A stretch of 11,854 nucleotides of DNA from an uncultured Synergistales bacterium (GTDB lineage Bacteria; Synergistota; Synergistia; Synergistales; Aminobacteriaceae): positions 1 to 11,854 of the forward strand of contig CAJOGG010000067.1 in assembly GCA_905234205.1 (NCBI GenBank), written 5' to 3'. A program made the position numbers and the translations under genes. How positions within the stretch are numbered: the first letter of the stretch is position 1; each line of letters starts with the position of its first letter. Below, in pieces: positions 1 to 7,958 of this stretch. A model generated the notes under the pieces. That model was given only the letters and a program-made list of their open reading frames with translations. It was not told the DNA's origin and ran no database searches.

Positions 1-968
1 TCGACATCATCAGGCAGGGAACGTTTTATATTTTCTATGGTTGATTTCGCGGCGTTTATAATATCGATTGCGTTTGAGTGTGCGCCTTCAGAGAGAATAA
101 TAATAGCGGCCGGGTTACCCTGATAGTATGAACTCATAACATAATCATCTGCGCCAAGTTCAACACGTGCGACATCTCTTAATTTTATGATTCCCCCTTC
201 GGAACTTTTGAGCACAATATCTTCAAACTCTCTTATATCTGAAAGCCTACCCTTCGCTAGAATAGAAAGCACATCATGGGATTTAGAATCGTACGAGGGA
301 GTCGCACCCAATGAACCTAAAGCAGCCTGCTTATTCTGGTCCTCTATTGCTGAAATTACGTCATCAGCACTCAAGCCGAGAGAAGACAATCTTTCAGGGT
401 CAAGCCATATTCTAATCGCGTAAGACGCTCCGATAACCTGCACTTTTCCCATGCCGTGAACGCGGGATAAATTATTCTTGATGTTGCTGTTCGCGTAGTT
501 AGTCAGAAACAACTCGTCCCTCGTGGCATTCGGAGAAGTCAAAGCAATAAACCCAAGCAAATTTGAGAATGTAGACTCAACGTGAATACCCTCATCATTA
601 ACTTCTTTGGGCAGCGACGACATAGCTTCCTGAAGTCTGTTTTGTACACGCACCATGGCTATATCTGGATCAGTGCCAATTTCAAACGTGATAGTCAGGT
701 CATAGATGCCTTGATTATTCGAGGTTGACGTCATGTATAACATATCATCAACGCCATTTACAGCTTCTTCAATGGGAATAGCAACGGTCTTGATTACGGC
801 TTCAGCATCAGCTCCGGGATAAGATGTCCATATATTAACTTGGGGAGGAGCAACTTCTGGATATTGACGGACTGACAAGGAATAAGCACAGATACCGCCG
901 GCAATGATTAAGATTAACGAGATTACGACAGCAAAACGCGGCCTGTCTATGAAAAATTTTGCGAACAT
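1..968 (-). CDS. RND-family efflux pump, inner-membrane subunit (AcrB-like), 5' part only
   Basis: This gene encodes the proton-driven inner-membrane pump of a tripartite RND exporter (HAE1/AcrB type). The reading frame is open from the ATG at 968 to the window edge, giving 322 codons of a protein usually about 1,030-1,050 residues long, so the 3' two thirds lie outside. The start MFAKFFIDRPRFA is the classic family N-terminus. It is followed by a first membrane helix (about residues 10-28), then QYPEVAPP and SYPGADAE, then VNGVDDMLYM, all hallmark AcrB porter-domain motifs. Further on come VRVQNRLQEA, VIGASYAIRIWLDPERL and LRDVARVELG, covering PN1 and PN2. The charged residues of membrane helix 4 are not in the window. 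The gene starts 4 bases after the adaptor stop codon, so the two form an operon. The local ribosome binding site is weak (GGCGAG), which suggests translational coupling. Substrate cannot be read from the sequence. Confidence 0.95.
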   Translation of the reverse strand, partial: MFAKFFIDRPRFAVVISLILIIAGGICAYSLSVRQYPEVAPPQVNIWTSYPGADAEAVIKTVAIPIEEAVNGVDDMLYMTSTSNNQGIYDLTITFEIGTDPDIAMVRVQNRLQEAMSSLPKEVNDEGIHVESTFSNLLGFIALTSPNATRDELFLTNYANSNIKNNLSRVHGMGKVQVIGASYAIRIWLDPERLSSLGLSADDVISAIEDQNKQAALGSLGATPSYDSKSHDVLSILAKGRLSDIREFEDIVLKSSEGGIIKLRDVARVELGADDYVMSSYYQGNPAAIIILSEGAHSNAIDIINAAKSTIENIKRSLPDDV

Positions 969-972
969 TTAT

Positions 973-1749
973 TTACTCGCCTGATGTAACTTTCACACGT
1001 ACCAATGAGCCGGGCAGCAGAATATTATCTTCGTTGCCAACTTTGAGCCATATGTTTATAGTGCCTGTGTCGGAGTTCATTACGTTATCCTCAAAATCTT
1101 TCTCGATTGTCCCTGAATATAACGATCCGTCCGCCAGAATCAACTCGTATTTCATTTTCCCATGCATATTCTTCATGCTCAAATAATCTCTGTCAGGCAT
1201 AGCGAATAAGATTCGTATCGGGTCTGTCTGAACTATCTCGCATAAAACATTTTCGGGGGATACATAGCTTCCGACGTGGAAATCAATTTTTCCGATTCGT
1301 CCTGCAAATGGTGCAGTGATTTTAGTGTGGCCAAGTTGTATTTCTGCTAATTTCAAGCTTGCTTTAGCCGCGTCAACAGCTGCCTTAGCCTGACGTTCTT
1401 CACTCTCTGCTGCGTCTAAATCTGAAGCTGACATAGCCTTCTTTGTTGCCTTGAGTCTTGTATAATACTTCAAAGCACCGTCAAATTTTGCCTGGGCCAT
1501 AGCAAGTTCTGCCTTCCTCAAAGTTACTTCTGCCTGAAATTCTGCAGTATCCAGCGTAAACAGAGCCGCCGACTTGTTCACAAAATTTCCTTCGTGAAAA
1601 TTAATCTTCGTTATCTTTGCGCTTACTTCTGGACGTATCTGGACACTTTGAATGGCTTCTGCATGACCGATGTATTCCCAAGCTAAGGCCTTATCGTTTA
1701 TGATCATAGCGAGTAAAATAACACTGCACAGAAATTTTTTATACCTCAT
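973..1749 (-). CDS. RND efflux periplasmic adaptor (membrane fusion protein), unusually short
   Basis: This is the periplasmic adaptor that links an RND pump to an outer-membrane channel. A signal peptide is visible (MRYKK, a hydrophobic run, then ALA, cleavage probably after residue 23). There is no lipobox cysteine. The first lipoyl half (IRPEVSAKITKINFHEGNFV, about residues 38-57) is followed by an alpha-hairpin rich in Ala, Lys and Glu (about 70-135). The second lipoyl half (TKITAPFAGRIGKIDFHVGSYV) follows, then VQTDPIRILFAMP leading into the beta-barrel domain. The protein ends at GSLVRVKVTSGE, 258 residues in all, whereas typical members have about 350-400. The C-terminal membrane-proximal domain, which normally contacts the pump, is therefore missing. 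The pump gene begins 4 bases later, leaving no room for it. Start: ATG at 1749 with GGAG about 11 bases upstream. Either a streamlined adaptor or the product of a deletion. Confidence 0.9.
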   Translation of the reverse strand: MRYKKFLCSVILLAMIINDKALAWEYIGHAEAIQSVQIRPEVSAKITKINFHEGNFVNKSAALFTLDTAEFQAEVTLRKAELAMAQAKFDGALKYYTRLKATKKAMSASDLDAAESEERQAKAAVDAAKASLKLAEIQLGHTKITAPFAGRIGKIDFHVGSYVSPENVLCEIVQTDPIRILFAMPDRDYLSMKNMHGKMKYELILADGSLYSGTIEKDFEDNVMNSDTGTINIWLKVGNEDNILLPGSLVRVKVTSGE

Positions 1750-1786
1750 AGAAAGCTATACTCCATTCAGTCTAAATTATTCGGGG

Positions 1787-1795
1787 ATTATAGCA
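1787..1795 (-). promoter_or_regulatory. Extended -10 promoter for the RND adaptor-pump operon
   Basis: On the minus strand the sequence reads TGCTATAAT, a perfect -10 hexamer (1792 down to 1787) with the TGN extension. No good -35 is visible at the right spacing, as expected for an extended -10 promoter. Transcription would start near 1780, giving a leader of about 30 bases before the ATG at 1749. Assigned by eye. Confidence 0.6.
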
Positions 1796-1803
1796 CACCC
1801 ACA

Positions 1804-1814
1804 AACGCAGCGTT
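1804..1814. promoter_or_regulatory. Candidate operator: short inverted repeat between divergent promoters
   Basis: AACGCAGCGTT is a perfect inverted repeat with 5-base arms around one central A. It lies between the two divergent -10 boxes, where it would touch the -35 region of both promoters. The position suits a repressor or activator site, but arms this short occur often by chance and no regulator gene is in the window. Confidence 0.25.
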
Positions 1815-1834
1815 CTCATTAAGGCTTTATCGAA

Positions 1835-1843
1835 TGTTATAAT
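1835..1843 (+). promoter_or_regulatory. Extended -10 promoter for the NRPS-like gene
   Basis: TGTTATAAT holds a perfect -10 hexamer (1838-1843) with the TGN extension. The best -35 candidate (TTCTCA, 1813-1818) is poor and 19 bases away. Transcription would start near 1850, about 37 bases before the likely ATG at 1887. Confidence 0.6.
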
Positions 1844-1886
1844 GCGGCATTTATGATAATAACTTAAAGGAGTGATTTATAACTCA

Positions 1887-4775
1887 ATGATTGAATTTCT
1901 GAAAATGCTCACCGCTACCGTCAAGCAATATCCTGACAGCCCCGCAATAGTTGACAGAGACGGAACGAGAACAACAACATATGCCGAGCTTTACAGTTGC
2001 GCCCTCAAAGTCAATAACTGGTTAAGAGTTCACGGAATTGGACGCGAGGACGTAGCCGCAATATATTATCCTAAAGGTCTTGAGTATATCGCAACAAGAA
2101 TCGGAATTATTATGGCAGGGGCTGCATGGCTTGGATTAGAGGACATAATGGGCAAAAATCGAATCGATTTCGCCATTCACGACAGCGGCTGTAAAGTTGT
2201 ATTCGATATGGAAAAATGGAATGAGGCCATGAAGCTGGAGGAGTGCCACGAGATCGCAGATCCTGATCCTCACGACTTGGCCTTTCTTCTTTACACGTCG
2301 GGCAGTACGGGGAATCCAAAAGGGGTATTGCAGGAGTACGGGATTTATGACAAGCTCACAAAGTTCTGTCTGGCAACATTTATACGATACAGCAAGCCTG
2401 AACCGTATATACATGCTGAAGTTACGCCTCAATCCTTCCTCACTGGAATCATACAGACGATCGGTGTATTAGGAGTAAGAGGAACACTGCATGAAGTATC
2501 GCACGAAATGGCAAGAGATGTTGACGCTTTAGCTGGATATTTCGAGAAGAATAATCTGTGTTACGGAGGCTTTTCTCCCAACCTGTTGCAGATAATCAAG
2601 AATAACCCCAGATTTAATTTCAAGGCTGCTTACATGGGAGGAGATTCTGTTTCTCATCTTTTCAGTGAAGACTATGACATGATAACTATTTACGCTTCCA
2701 GTGAAGCCGGTGCAATATGTATTTTCTGGATTGACAAACCTTATGACATTACACCTGCTGGGTATAATGTCAGTGACTTGGATATAGTTCTCCTCAATGA
2801 AAACGGCATTCCCTCCGACGAAGGAATTATCTGTGTACATGTGCCATATTTCAGAGGCTACACGAACGAAGCGGCTAATTTCACAGAGATAAACGGCAAG
2901 AAATATTTCAGGGGTTCTGACTGGGTTAAACGCGACGAAAACGGACTCTATACAGTTCTCGGACGTATGGACGACATGGTCAAGATAACGGGAAATCGTG
3001 TAAGCCTTAAAGGTCTCGCGGCAGCCGTAAAACGAATCCTTCAGCTTGAGTTCTGTTACGTCAATGTATTCATCAAAAACGGTGTCAAGCTACTTGTTGC
3101 GTATTACAAGTCGGATAAGGAACTCGATACCACGGCGACTAACTCTACACTGCGGGAACACCTGCCGAATTTCATGACGATTGCGTGGTTCATAAGGATT
3201 GACCATATACCGATTAATGCGAACGGCAAAGTTGATGCTCTTGCTTTCCCGAAGCCTGATTTATCGCTTAGAACTTGTCCATACGTCAAACCTGTTAATC
3301 ATGTGCAGGAGACTTTTTGTGAGGCAATCAAGAATGTACTCGAACTCGAAGACAGCGTAGGAATCAATGATGACTTCTTTATGTTGGGCGGAGACTCAAT
3401 AAAGGCTATAGAGGTAGTGTTACATTGCGGCATTATCGGACTTAGTGTGCAGATGATCTACGAGGGAAGAACGGTAAGGAATATATCTGCGTTACTGAAA
3501 CAGTCGCCAGTACATGATACAAGCCGCGATACATACGCCCCCCCCATGAACGTGATACAGCTTTACATGATGAACGAGATCAAGAAACATGCGGGCATTC
3601 CGACGTTAAACGTACCCTTCAGAATTAACATTCAGCCAAACATTGATTTAGTAAAACTTTCACATGCCATCAGACAAGCTATAAAAGCTCATCCGATACT
3701 TTCGAGCGTCGTTGCAGAGAAGAACGGGCAATACGTTTTTGAGTACAGAGCAGAATTTGACCGTGATATACCTGTTGAGGAAATGACGGACGAGGAACTT
3801 GACTCGCAATGCCGGGACTTTGTGAAGCCGTTTACGTTTGACGGAGAGCCGTTAATTCGCTGCCGGATAATCAAGACTCCGACTCATAAAGCTGTACTCC
3901 TTGATATATGCCACGTAGTTTGTGACGGCTGGTCTGCGGTACGGTTTATATCTGACATTGTTACGGCATTGAAGGGAGAAAGATTGGAGCGGGATAACAC
4001 ATTCGAGATTTTGCGGGAGGAAGCAGAATACAGGGAGTCGGATTTATTTGCGGATGACGTGAAATATTTTGCTGACATATGCAAGGGCGAAAACTGGAAC
4101 ACTTTACCCAAACGTGATCACATCACTGACGAGAACTCGGACGCGGAATGTTACGAAGAATTTCACTTTACTCGTGATGACGTAGAGAGACTCAGCGAGA
4201 AATACGGGCTGGGGAAAAACGGCTTCTATATTGCTGCGGCGGCGGTGGCTATGTCTGCTTACAATGACTCTGAAGACGTAATGTTCACATGGACTTGGCA
4301 CGGAAGGTCTGACACAAGAAAACTGAAGGCCGTTGGGTTGCTAATAAAATATCTTCCTATTGCTCTCCACTTGACGGACGGATTAACTTTGTCTTCTCTG
4401 TTTGAGAATATCAGCGCACAGATAAAGGACGGTATCTCACACGGCAGAGTCTCGTACTGCGACGAAGAAGTTTACGGCGACGATTTACTAATTTGCCTCC
4501 TGTACCAAGGTGATATATACGAACATCTTGAAGATAACAGCGTGATTGAGAGCTTAGAGGCTGTTCCGCTTAACAATCTTACCTGCGATAACGCGCTTAA
4601 CGTTGAAATTCTTGACGCGAAGAAAGAATATGGTATTGCGCTTGATTACAACGGCAAGCTATATGACGAAGGAAGCATGAAGAAATTCTCCGGGTTGTTC
4701 TGCAAAGCTTGTGAGCTGTTACTTACTATGAATGGCAATGCAACAATTTCTGCGGTTAAGAATCTGTTGCGATAA
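1887..4775 (+). CDS. NRPS-like single-module synthetase, adenylation - carrier - condensation
   Basis: A cytoplasmic enzyme expected to activate an acid as acyl-AMP, load it on its own phosphopantetheine arm and condense it with an acceptor. Numbering is from the ATG at 1887 (962 aa). Adenylation domain about 1-455: YTSGSTGNPKG (ATP loop, Y136), YASSEAGA (269-276, atypical A5), RGSDWVK (D345), LGRMDDMVKITGNRV (hinge), NANGKVD (catalytic Lys448). Carrier domain about 470-540: LGGDSIKA with Ser504 for phosphopantetheine. C-terminal condensation domain about 545-962: CHVVCDG, where the catalytic second His (H676) and the Asp (D680) are kept but the first His is Cys. In the A4 region SFLTG aligns with SFDAS of amino-acid-activating domains, so the Asp that anchors the alpha-amino group is Leu185. 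This points to an unusual substrate. No thioesterase or reductase follows. The start is chosen because AAGGAG (1867-1872) overlaps the alternative in-frame GTG at 1872. The spacing to ATG 1887 is somewhat long (14 bases). Monocistronic; exact product unknown. Confidence 0.9.
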   Translation: MIEFLKMLTATVKQYPDSPAIVDRDGTRTTTYAELYSCALKVNNWLRVHGIGREDVAAIYYPKGLEYIATRIGIIMAGAAWLGLEDIMGKNRIDFAIHDSGCKVVFDMEKWNEAMKLEECHEIADPDPHDLAFLLYTSGSTGNPKGVLQEYGIYDKLTKFCLATFIRYSKPEPYIHAEVTPQSFLTGIIQTIGVLGVRGTLHEVSHEMARDVDALAGYFEKNNLCYGGFSPNLLQIIKNNPRFNFKAAYMGGDSVSHLFSEDYDMITIYASSEAGAICIFWIDKPYDITPAGYNVSDLDIVLLNENGIPSDEGIICVHVPYFRGYTNEAANFTEINGKKYFRGSDWVKRDENGLYTVLGRMDDMVKITGNRVSLKGLAAAVKRILQLEFCYVNVFIKNGVKLLVAYYKSDKELDTTATNSTLREHLPNFMTIAWFIRIDHIPINANGKVDALAFPKPDLSLRTCPYVKPVNHVQETFCEAIKNVLELEDSVGINDDFFMLGGDSIKAIEVVLHCGIIGLSVQMIYEGRTVRNISALLKQSPVHDTSRDTYAPPMNVIQLYMMNEIKKHAGIPTLNVPFRINIQPNIDLVKLSHAIRQAIKAHPILSSVVAEKNGQYVFEYRAEFDRDIPVEEMTDEELDSQCRDFVKPFTFDGEPLIRCRIIKTPTHKAVLLDICHVVCDGWSAVRFISDIVTALKGERLERDNTFEILREEAEYRESDLFADDVKYFADICKGENWNTLPKRDHITDENSDAECYEEFHFTRDDVERLSEKYGLGKNGFYIAAAAVAMSAYNDSEDVMFTWTWHGRSDTRKLKAVGLLIKYLPIALHLTDGLTLSSLFENISAQIKDGISHGRVSYCDEEVYGDDLLICLLYQGDIYEHLEDNSVIESLEAVPLNNLTCDNALNVEILDAKKEYGIALDYNGKLYDEGSMKKFSGLFCKACELLLTMNGNATISAVKNLLR

Positions 4776-4812
4776 AATAAAAGGCAGGCGCGGGGCTTTC
4801 CGTACCTGCTTA
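4776..4812. terminator. Bidirectional hairpin terminator between convergent genes
   Basis: GCAGG (4784-4788) pairs with CCTGC (4805-4809) around an inner GC-rich stem built from CGGGG and TTCCG. Read on the minus strand, the hairpin is followed by CTTTTATTTT, a strong intrinsic terminator for the transcript ending with the MATE gene. On the plus strand it starts 8 bases after the NRPS stop codon and is followed by a weaker TTAT tail. One stem therefore serves both convergent genes. Confidence 0.8.
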
Positions 4813-4816
4813 TAAC

Positions 4817-6529
4817 CTACTTAATCGTGAATACGTTTCTGTTGAAGCTTATAGTTGTGATGTTCTGCCTGTATTTTTCCAGTGTCATAAGCCCTGAGAG
4901 AAAATAACTTCGCAGTGAGGTAACTTTTACGTCATCGCTGGTAATGTCAAAGATTTCGCCGTTGTCCCTCACAATGAGTCTCGCCTGATTTTCCCCGTAA
5001 AGCTCTATCGTGTATTCCGCTAAAACTTTTTTGCCTGCATTGCGTTCAATTATCATCATGCCAGTTTCCTCAATCATGAGCATTATTCGGTTCATGACGC
5101 TGTCTGGAACATTTTTTGAGACCATAAATTTTTCTGCTTTGTCCCTAGTTTTCATTATGTCGTCAGGAGTCAACGATAAATCGAAATCCGCAATATTTCC
5201 GCCGTCCTCAAGATACATAGGGAAATTCTCACGTCCATACTTCACGACTGACAGCCACACGCAAATTCCCAGTGTTACAGGTTGTGCAAGAGCAAAAGCA
5301 ATCCACACGCCGTTAATTCCCAGAGCAAGGCCGAGAGGAACAGAAGCAAGCACAATGAACACTAGATTACGCGAGAATGACGAGACCAAGGCTATAATAT
5401 TTTTTCCCTGAGTCATGTAATAAGTTTCGAACAAGTACAGCACTGACGAGATTATTAACGTTGTCGAAATTATGCGCACGGCCGTCACGCAATAGCCAAG
5501 AACTTCAGGCTCATCGATCCCGAATATTGCTGGCAGGTAATCAGCGAACACGAACACAGCCACGCTGAAAATTGCTCCCTCAATCACTGATACCCATATA
5601 GCCGCGTCCATGACCTTACGAACAGCCAGGTAATTTTTCTCTGCATAATACACGCTTACCAACGGTATAACAGCCTCCGCAACTCCGTCAAACACCGCGG
5701 AAAATTCAAGCAGGCTTATTGCCATTGAGACAGTGGGTAAAAATTTGCCGCCAAAATTCGTAATAATGAACTTGTTGAGAGCAAATAACAAAAGTCCCCA
5801 CATGAGGAACATTCCCGAATCAACAAAGCCGTAATATAAGAATCCCCAGAGGTCTTTGAGGCTGAAATACATTCTCGGATTTAGTGAGTTGCTCTTGCGC
5901 AGGAAGTGGCACGACAGAATTATAAGGCTGATTATGTCGTTCATGAGAGTACCCAGTGCTAGACCCGCCATTCCCATTTTGAACACAAGCGCAAAGGTTA
6001 CAGATAAGATAATGTTTCCGAATATTATTACGGTGTTAGCAATGTTTGAGATTAACTCGTCGCCGTCGTTGTAAACCATAGACGTTAATAGCAGCATGAG
6101 CGGATCTATTATCAGCACGAACCTGTAGAATGAATAATATTCGCGTGCATAACTCATTACTTCGGCTTCTGGACTCAAGAATGCAAGGTAGGTATCGAAT
6201 CCCACGACCACTAACAGGAATAATATTACGCCTGACGCAATAGCAACAAGGACGCTCATTCCGAAAAGTTCATCAGCATGTTTCTTATCAGCTTTGCCCA
6301 TAGCAGAGCCATAAAGGAAAGATATTCCCGTACCTATAATATTTCCTATGAAGACCACGACCGAAATTATAGGGGCGATAACGTTCATTGCGGAAATTCC
6401 GGTTTCCCCTACAACATGACCTGCAATGATAGTATCAGCCATAAGGGCCACGACATAAAGCACCATAGTAATGCTTGACACAACAAACAGCGATAAAAAT
6501 TTTTGTTTCCCAAGTGAGTCAAAATGCAT
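4817..6529 (-). CDS. MATE-family transporter fused to a C-terminal HATPase (RsbW-like) domain
   Basis: A multidrug/metabolite efflux antiporter of the MOP superfamily, 570 residues. The first 430 or so are strongly hydrophobic and fit the usual 12 membrane helices. DTIIAGHVVG near residue 32 and GTGISFLYGSAMGK near residue 66 are typical MATE N-half features. From about residue 433 a soluble domain of 138 residues follows that ordinary MATE proteins lack. LMIEETGMMIIERN (about 484-497) resembles the N-box helix and VRDNGEIFD (about 520-528) the G1 box of HATPase_c_2 proteins such as the anti-sigma kinase RsbW. The N-box Asn that holds Mg-ATP seems to be Met, and the G2/lid is reduced to SGLM, so ATP binding may be lost or changed. 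The gene starts 27 bases after the rmlA stop and is probably on the rml transcript. It ends at a strong terminator. It faces the NRPS gene tail to tail, so it may export that product; that is inference. Confidence 0.92.
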   Translation of the reverse strand: MHFDSLGKQKFLSLFVVSSITMVLYVVALMADTIIAGHVVGETGISAMNVIAPIISVVVFIGNIIGTGISFLYGSAMGKADKKHADELFGMSVLVAIASGVILFLLVVVGFDTYLAFLSPEAEVMSYAREYYSFYRFVLIIDPLMLLLTSMVYNDGDELISNIANTVIIFGNIILSVTFALVFKMGMAGLALGTLMNDIISLIILSCHFLRKSNSLNPRMYFSLKDLWGFLYYGFVDSGMFLMWGLLLFALNKFIITNFGGKFLPTVSMAISLLEFSAVFDGVAEAVIPLVSVYYAEKNYLAVRKVMDAAIWVSVIEGAIFSVAVFVFADYLPAIFGIDEPEVLGYCVTAVRIISTTLIISSVLYLFETYYMTQGKNIIALVSSFSRNLVFIVLASVPLGLALGINGVWIAFALAQPVTLGICVWLSVVKYGRENFPMYLEDGGNIADFDLSLTPDDIMKTRDKAEKFMVSKNVPDSVMNRIMLMIEETGMMIIERNAGKKVLAEYTIELYGENQARLIVRDNGEIFDITSDDVKVTSLRSYFLSGLMTLEKYRQNITTISFNRNVFTIK

Positions 6530-6556
6530 TGTTACTAATTAAACCGTCCCTTCAGC

Positions 6557-7410
6557 TTAGTAACGTAATCTTCCTTCAGCTACGGCCTTCAAATGCTCAC
6601 CATAAGGACTCTTGCCATAAAGTTTTGCGCTCTGTAATAGTTCGTCTTGATTGATCCACTTGTTCACAAACGCTATTTCTTCTGGCGCGGAGATTGTAAT
6701 GCCTTGTCGTGATTCGATCGTCTCAACAAAATTTGCCGCCTGTAATAAACTTTGCATAGTGCCGGTATCGAGCCAAGCAAAGCCCCTTCCCAACAACTGC
6801 ACGTCAAGTAATTCATCGCGTAAATACATTTCGTTCAGGGTAGTAATTTCTAGTTCTCCACGTTTACTGGGCTTTATAGATTTAGCGCGTTTGCTCACGT
6901 CCCCGGGGTAAAAATATATTCCTGTTACAGCGTAATTCGATTTAGGGTGTGAAGGTTTCTCCTCGATTGAAATTGCTCTGCCTGCTTCATCAAATTCAAC
7001 GACTCCGAAGCGTTCTGGATCAGGCACATAATAACCAAAAACTGTAGCGCGTTTGTTGAGTTCAGCATTTCTCAATAGAAAATATTATCGCCCAAAATCA
7101 TTGCGCCCGATTGACCATCAAGAAAACTTTCACCGAGAATAAAGGCCTGCGCCAAACCGTCGGGACTTGGTTGTACACAGTAAGATAGATTTATGCCGAA
7201 GTGTTTGCCGTCTCCCATGAGAGCTTCAAATCGCGGAGTATCTTCAGGCGTTGAGATTATGAGAATGTCGCGAATCCCTGCAAGCATCAACGTACTTAAC
7301 GGGTAATAAATCATGGGTTTGTCATAAATCGGCAGTAACTGTTTGCTTGTAACTTTCGTGAGCGGGTAAAGCCTTGTGCCTGAACCACCAGCTAAAACGA
7401 TTCCCTTCAT
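6557..7410 (-). pseudogene. rmlA: Glucose-1-phosphate thymidylyltransferase, frameshifted with a short internal deletion
   Basis: RmlA makes dTDP-glucose from dTTP and glucose-1-phosphate, the first step to dTDP-L-rhamnose. The N-terminal piece (7410-7072, 112 aa) has the signature [11 protein letters not shown], then [29 protein letters not shown] and LGDNIFY, then stops at TGA. The C-terminal piece (from 7075, 172 aa) continues in another frame from RNAELNKRATVFGY through DPERFGVVEFD, EEKP, KSNYAVTG and GRGFAWLDTGT to the end. Normal enzymes have about 6-9 more residues (GHG followed by a short helix) between the two halves. The lesion is thus a deletion of 3n+1 bases near 7075, not a single-base slip. 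The second half could start at a TTG whose bases overlap the stop (TTGA), so a two-polypeptide product is conceivable but unproven. The start overlaps the rmlC stop as ATGA. A sequence or assembly error is not excluded. Confidence 0.85.
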
Positions 7411-7958
7411 GATAATTTCAGCTCCTTAAGTGTTGGCCATTTAGTATCTTTGTCAGAGAGAATCAACGGTGAGTCAATTTCTGGCCAAGTGATATTTATA
7501 TCGGGGTCATTGTAGATAATTCCGCCTTCATCGTTGGGGTGATAGAGTTCATCGCATTTGTAACAAAATTCTGCTTCGTCGGTCAACACCAAGAAACCAT
7601 GAGCAAAGCCCCGCGGGATTAAGAATTGTTTTTTGCCCTCGTCAGTGAGAATTTCTCCGTGCCACTTGCCAAAGGTTGCGCTATCTTTCCTCAAGTCTAC
7701 AGCAACATCAAATACAGCGCCCTTAATAACGCGAACTAATTTAGCTTGAGGGAAATTTTTCTGGAAGTGTAAGCCACGTAACACGCCCTTAACTGATTTC
7801 GATTGATTGTCCTGTACGAACGTGATATTGATTCCGGCCTCATTGAAGTCACGTTGATTGTAGGTCTCCATAAACCATCCGCGATTGTCGCCGAAAACCT
7901 TTGATGTAATCACGCATAACCCCTTAATTCCTCTTACGTCATGAGCAACTTGAATCAT
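7407..7958 (-). CDS. rmlC: dTDP-4-dehydrorhamnose 3,5-epimerase
   Basis: RmlC epimerises dTDP-4-keto-6-deoxyglucose at C3 and C5, the third step to dTDP-L-rhamnose. The 183-residue length is normal and the protein appears intact. Family features in order: [13 protein letters not shown] (22-34), FVQDNQSKS (47-55), VLRGLHFQ with catalytic His64, [18 protein letters not shown] (73-90), IPRGFAHGF with His120, FCYKCDELY (131-139) with the conserved Tyr, and [10 protein letters not shown] (150-159), then LSDKD near the end. The start ATG at 7958 overlaps the rmlD stop (ATGA) and has an excellent AGGAGG 6 bases upstream, so it can be translated independently of rmlD as well as by coupling. The stop overlaps the rmlA start in the same way. 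Both upstream rmlB and downstream rmlA are broken, so this enzyme may have no substrate unless copies exist elsewhere. Confidence 0.96.
   Translation of the reverse strand: MIQVAHDVRGIKGLCVITSKVFGDNRGWFMETYNQRDFNEAGINITFVQDNQSKSVKGVLRGLHFQKNFPQAKLVRVIKGAVFDVAVDLRKDSATFGKWHGEILTDEGKKQFLIPRGFAHGFLVLTDEAEFCYKCDELYHPNDEGGIIYNDPDINITWPEIDSPLILSDKDTKWPTLKELKLS

Noticed and set aside
1872..1886. GTG at 1872 as start of the NRPS-like gene
   Set aside because: The GTG shares a base with the AAGGAG sequence itself and so could not use it as a ribosome binding site. ATG at 1887 fits better, although its spacing is long.
7060..7090. Programmed frameshifting in rmlA or rmlB
   Set aside because: Both genes lack whole codons at the junction, and no slippery heptamer was found at either site. 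A ribosomal slip could not restore the missing loop.
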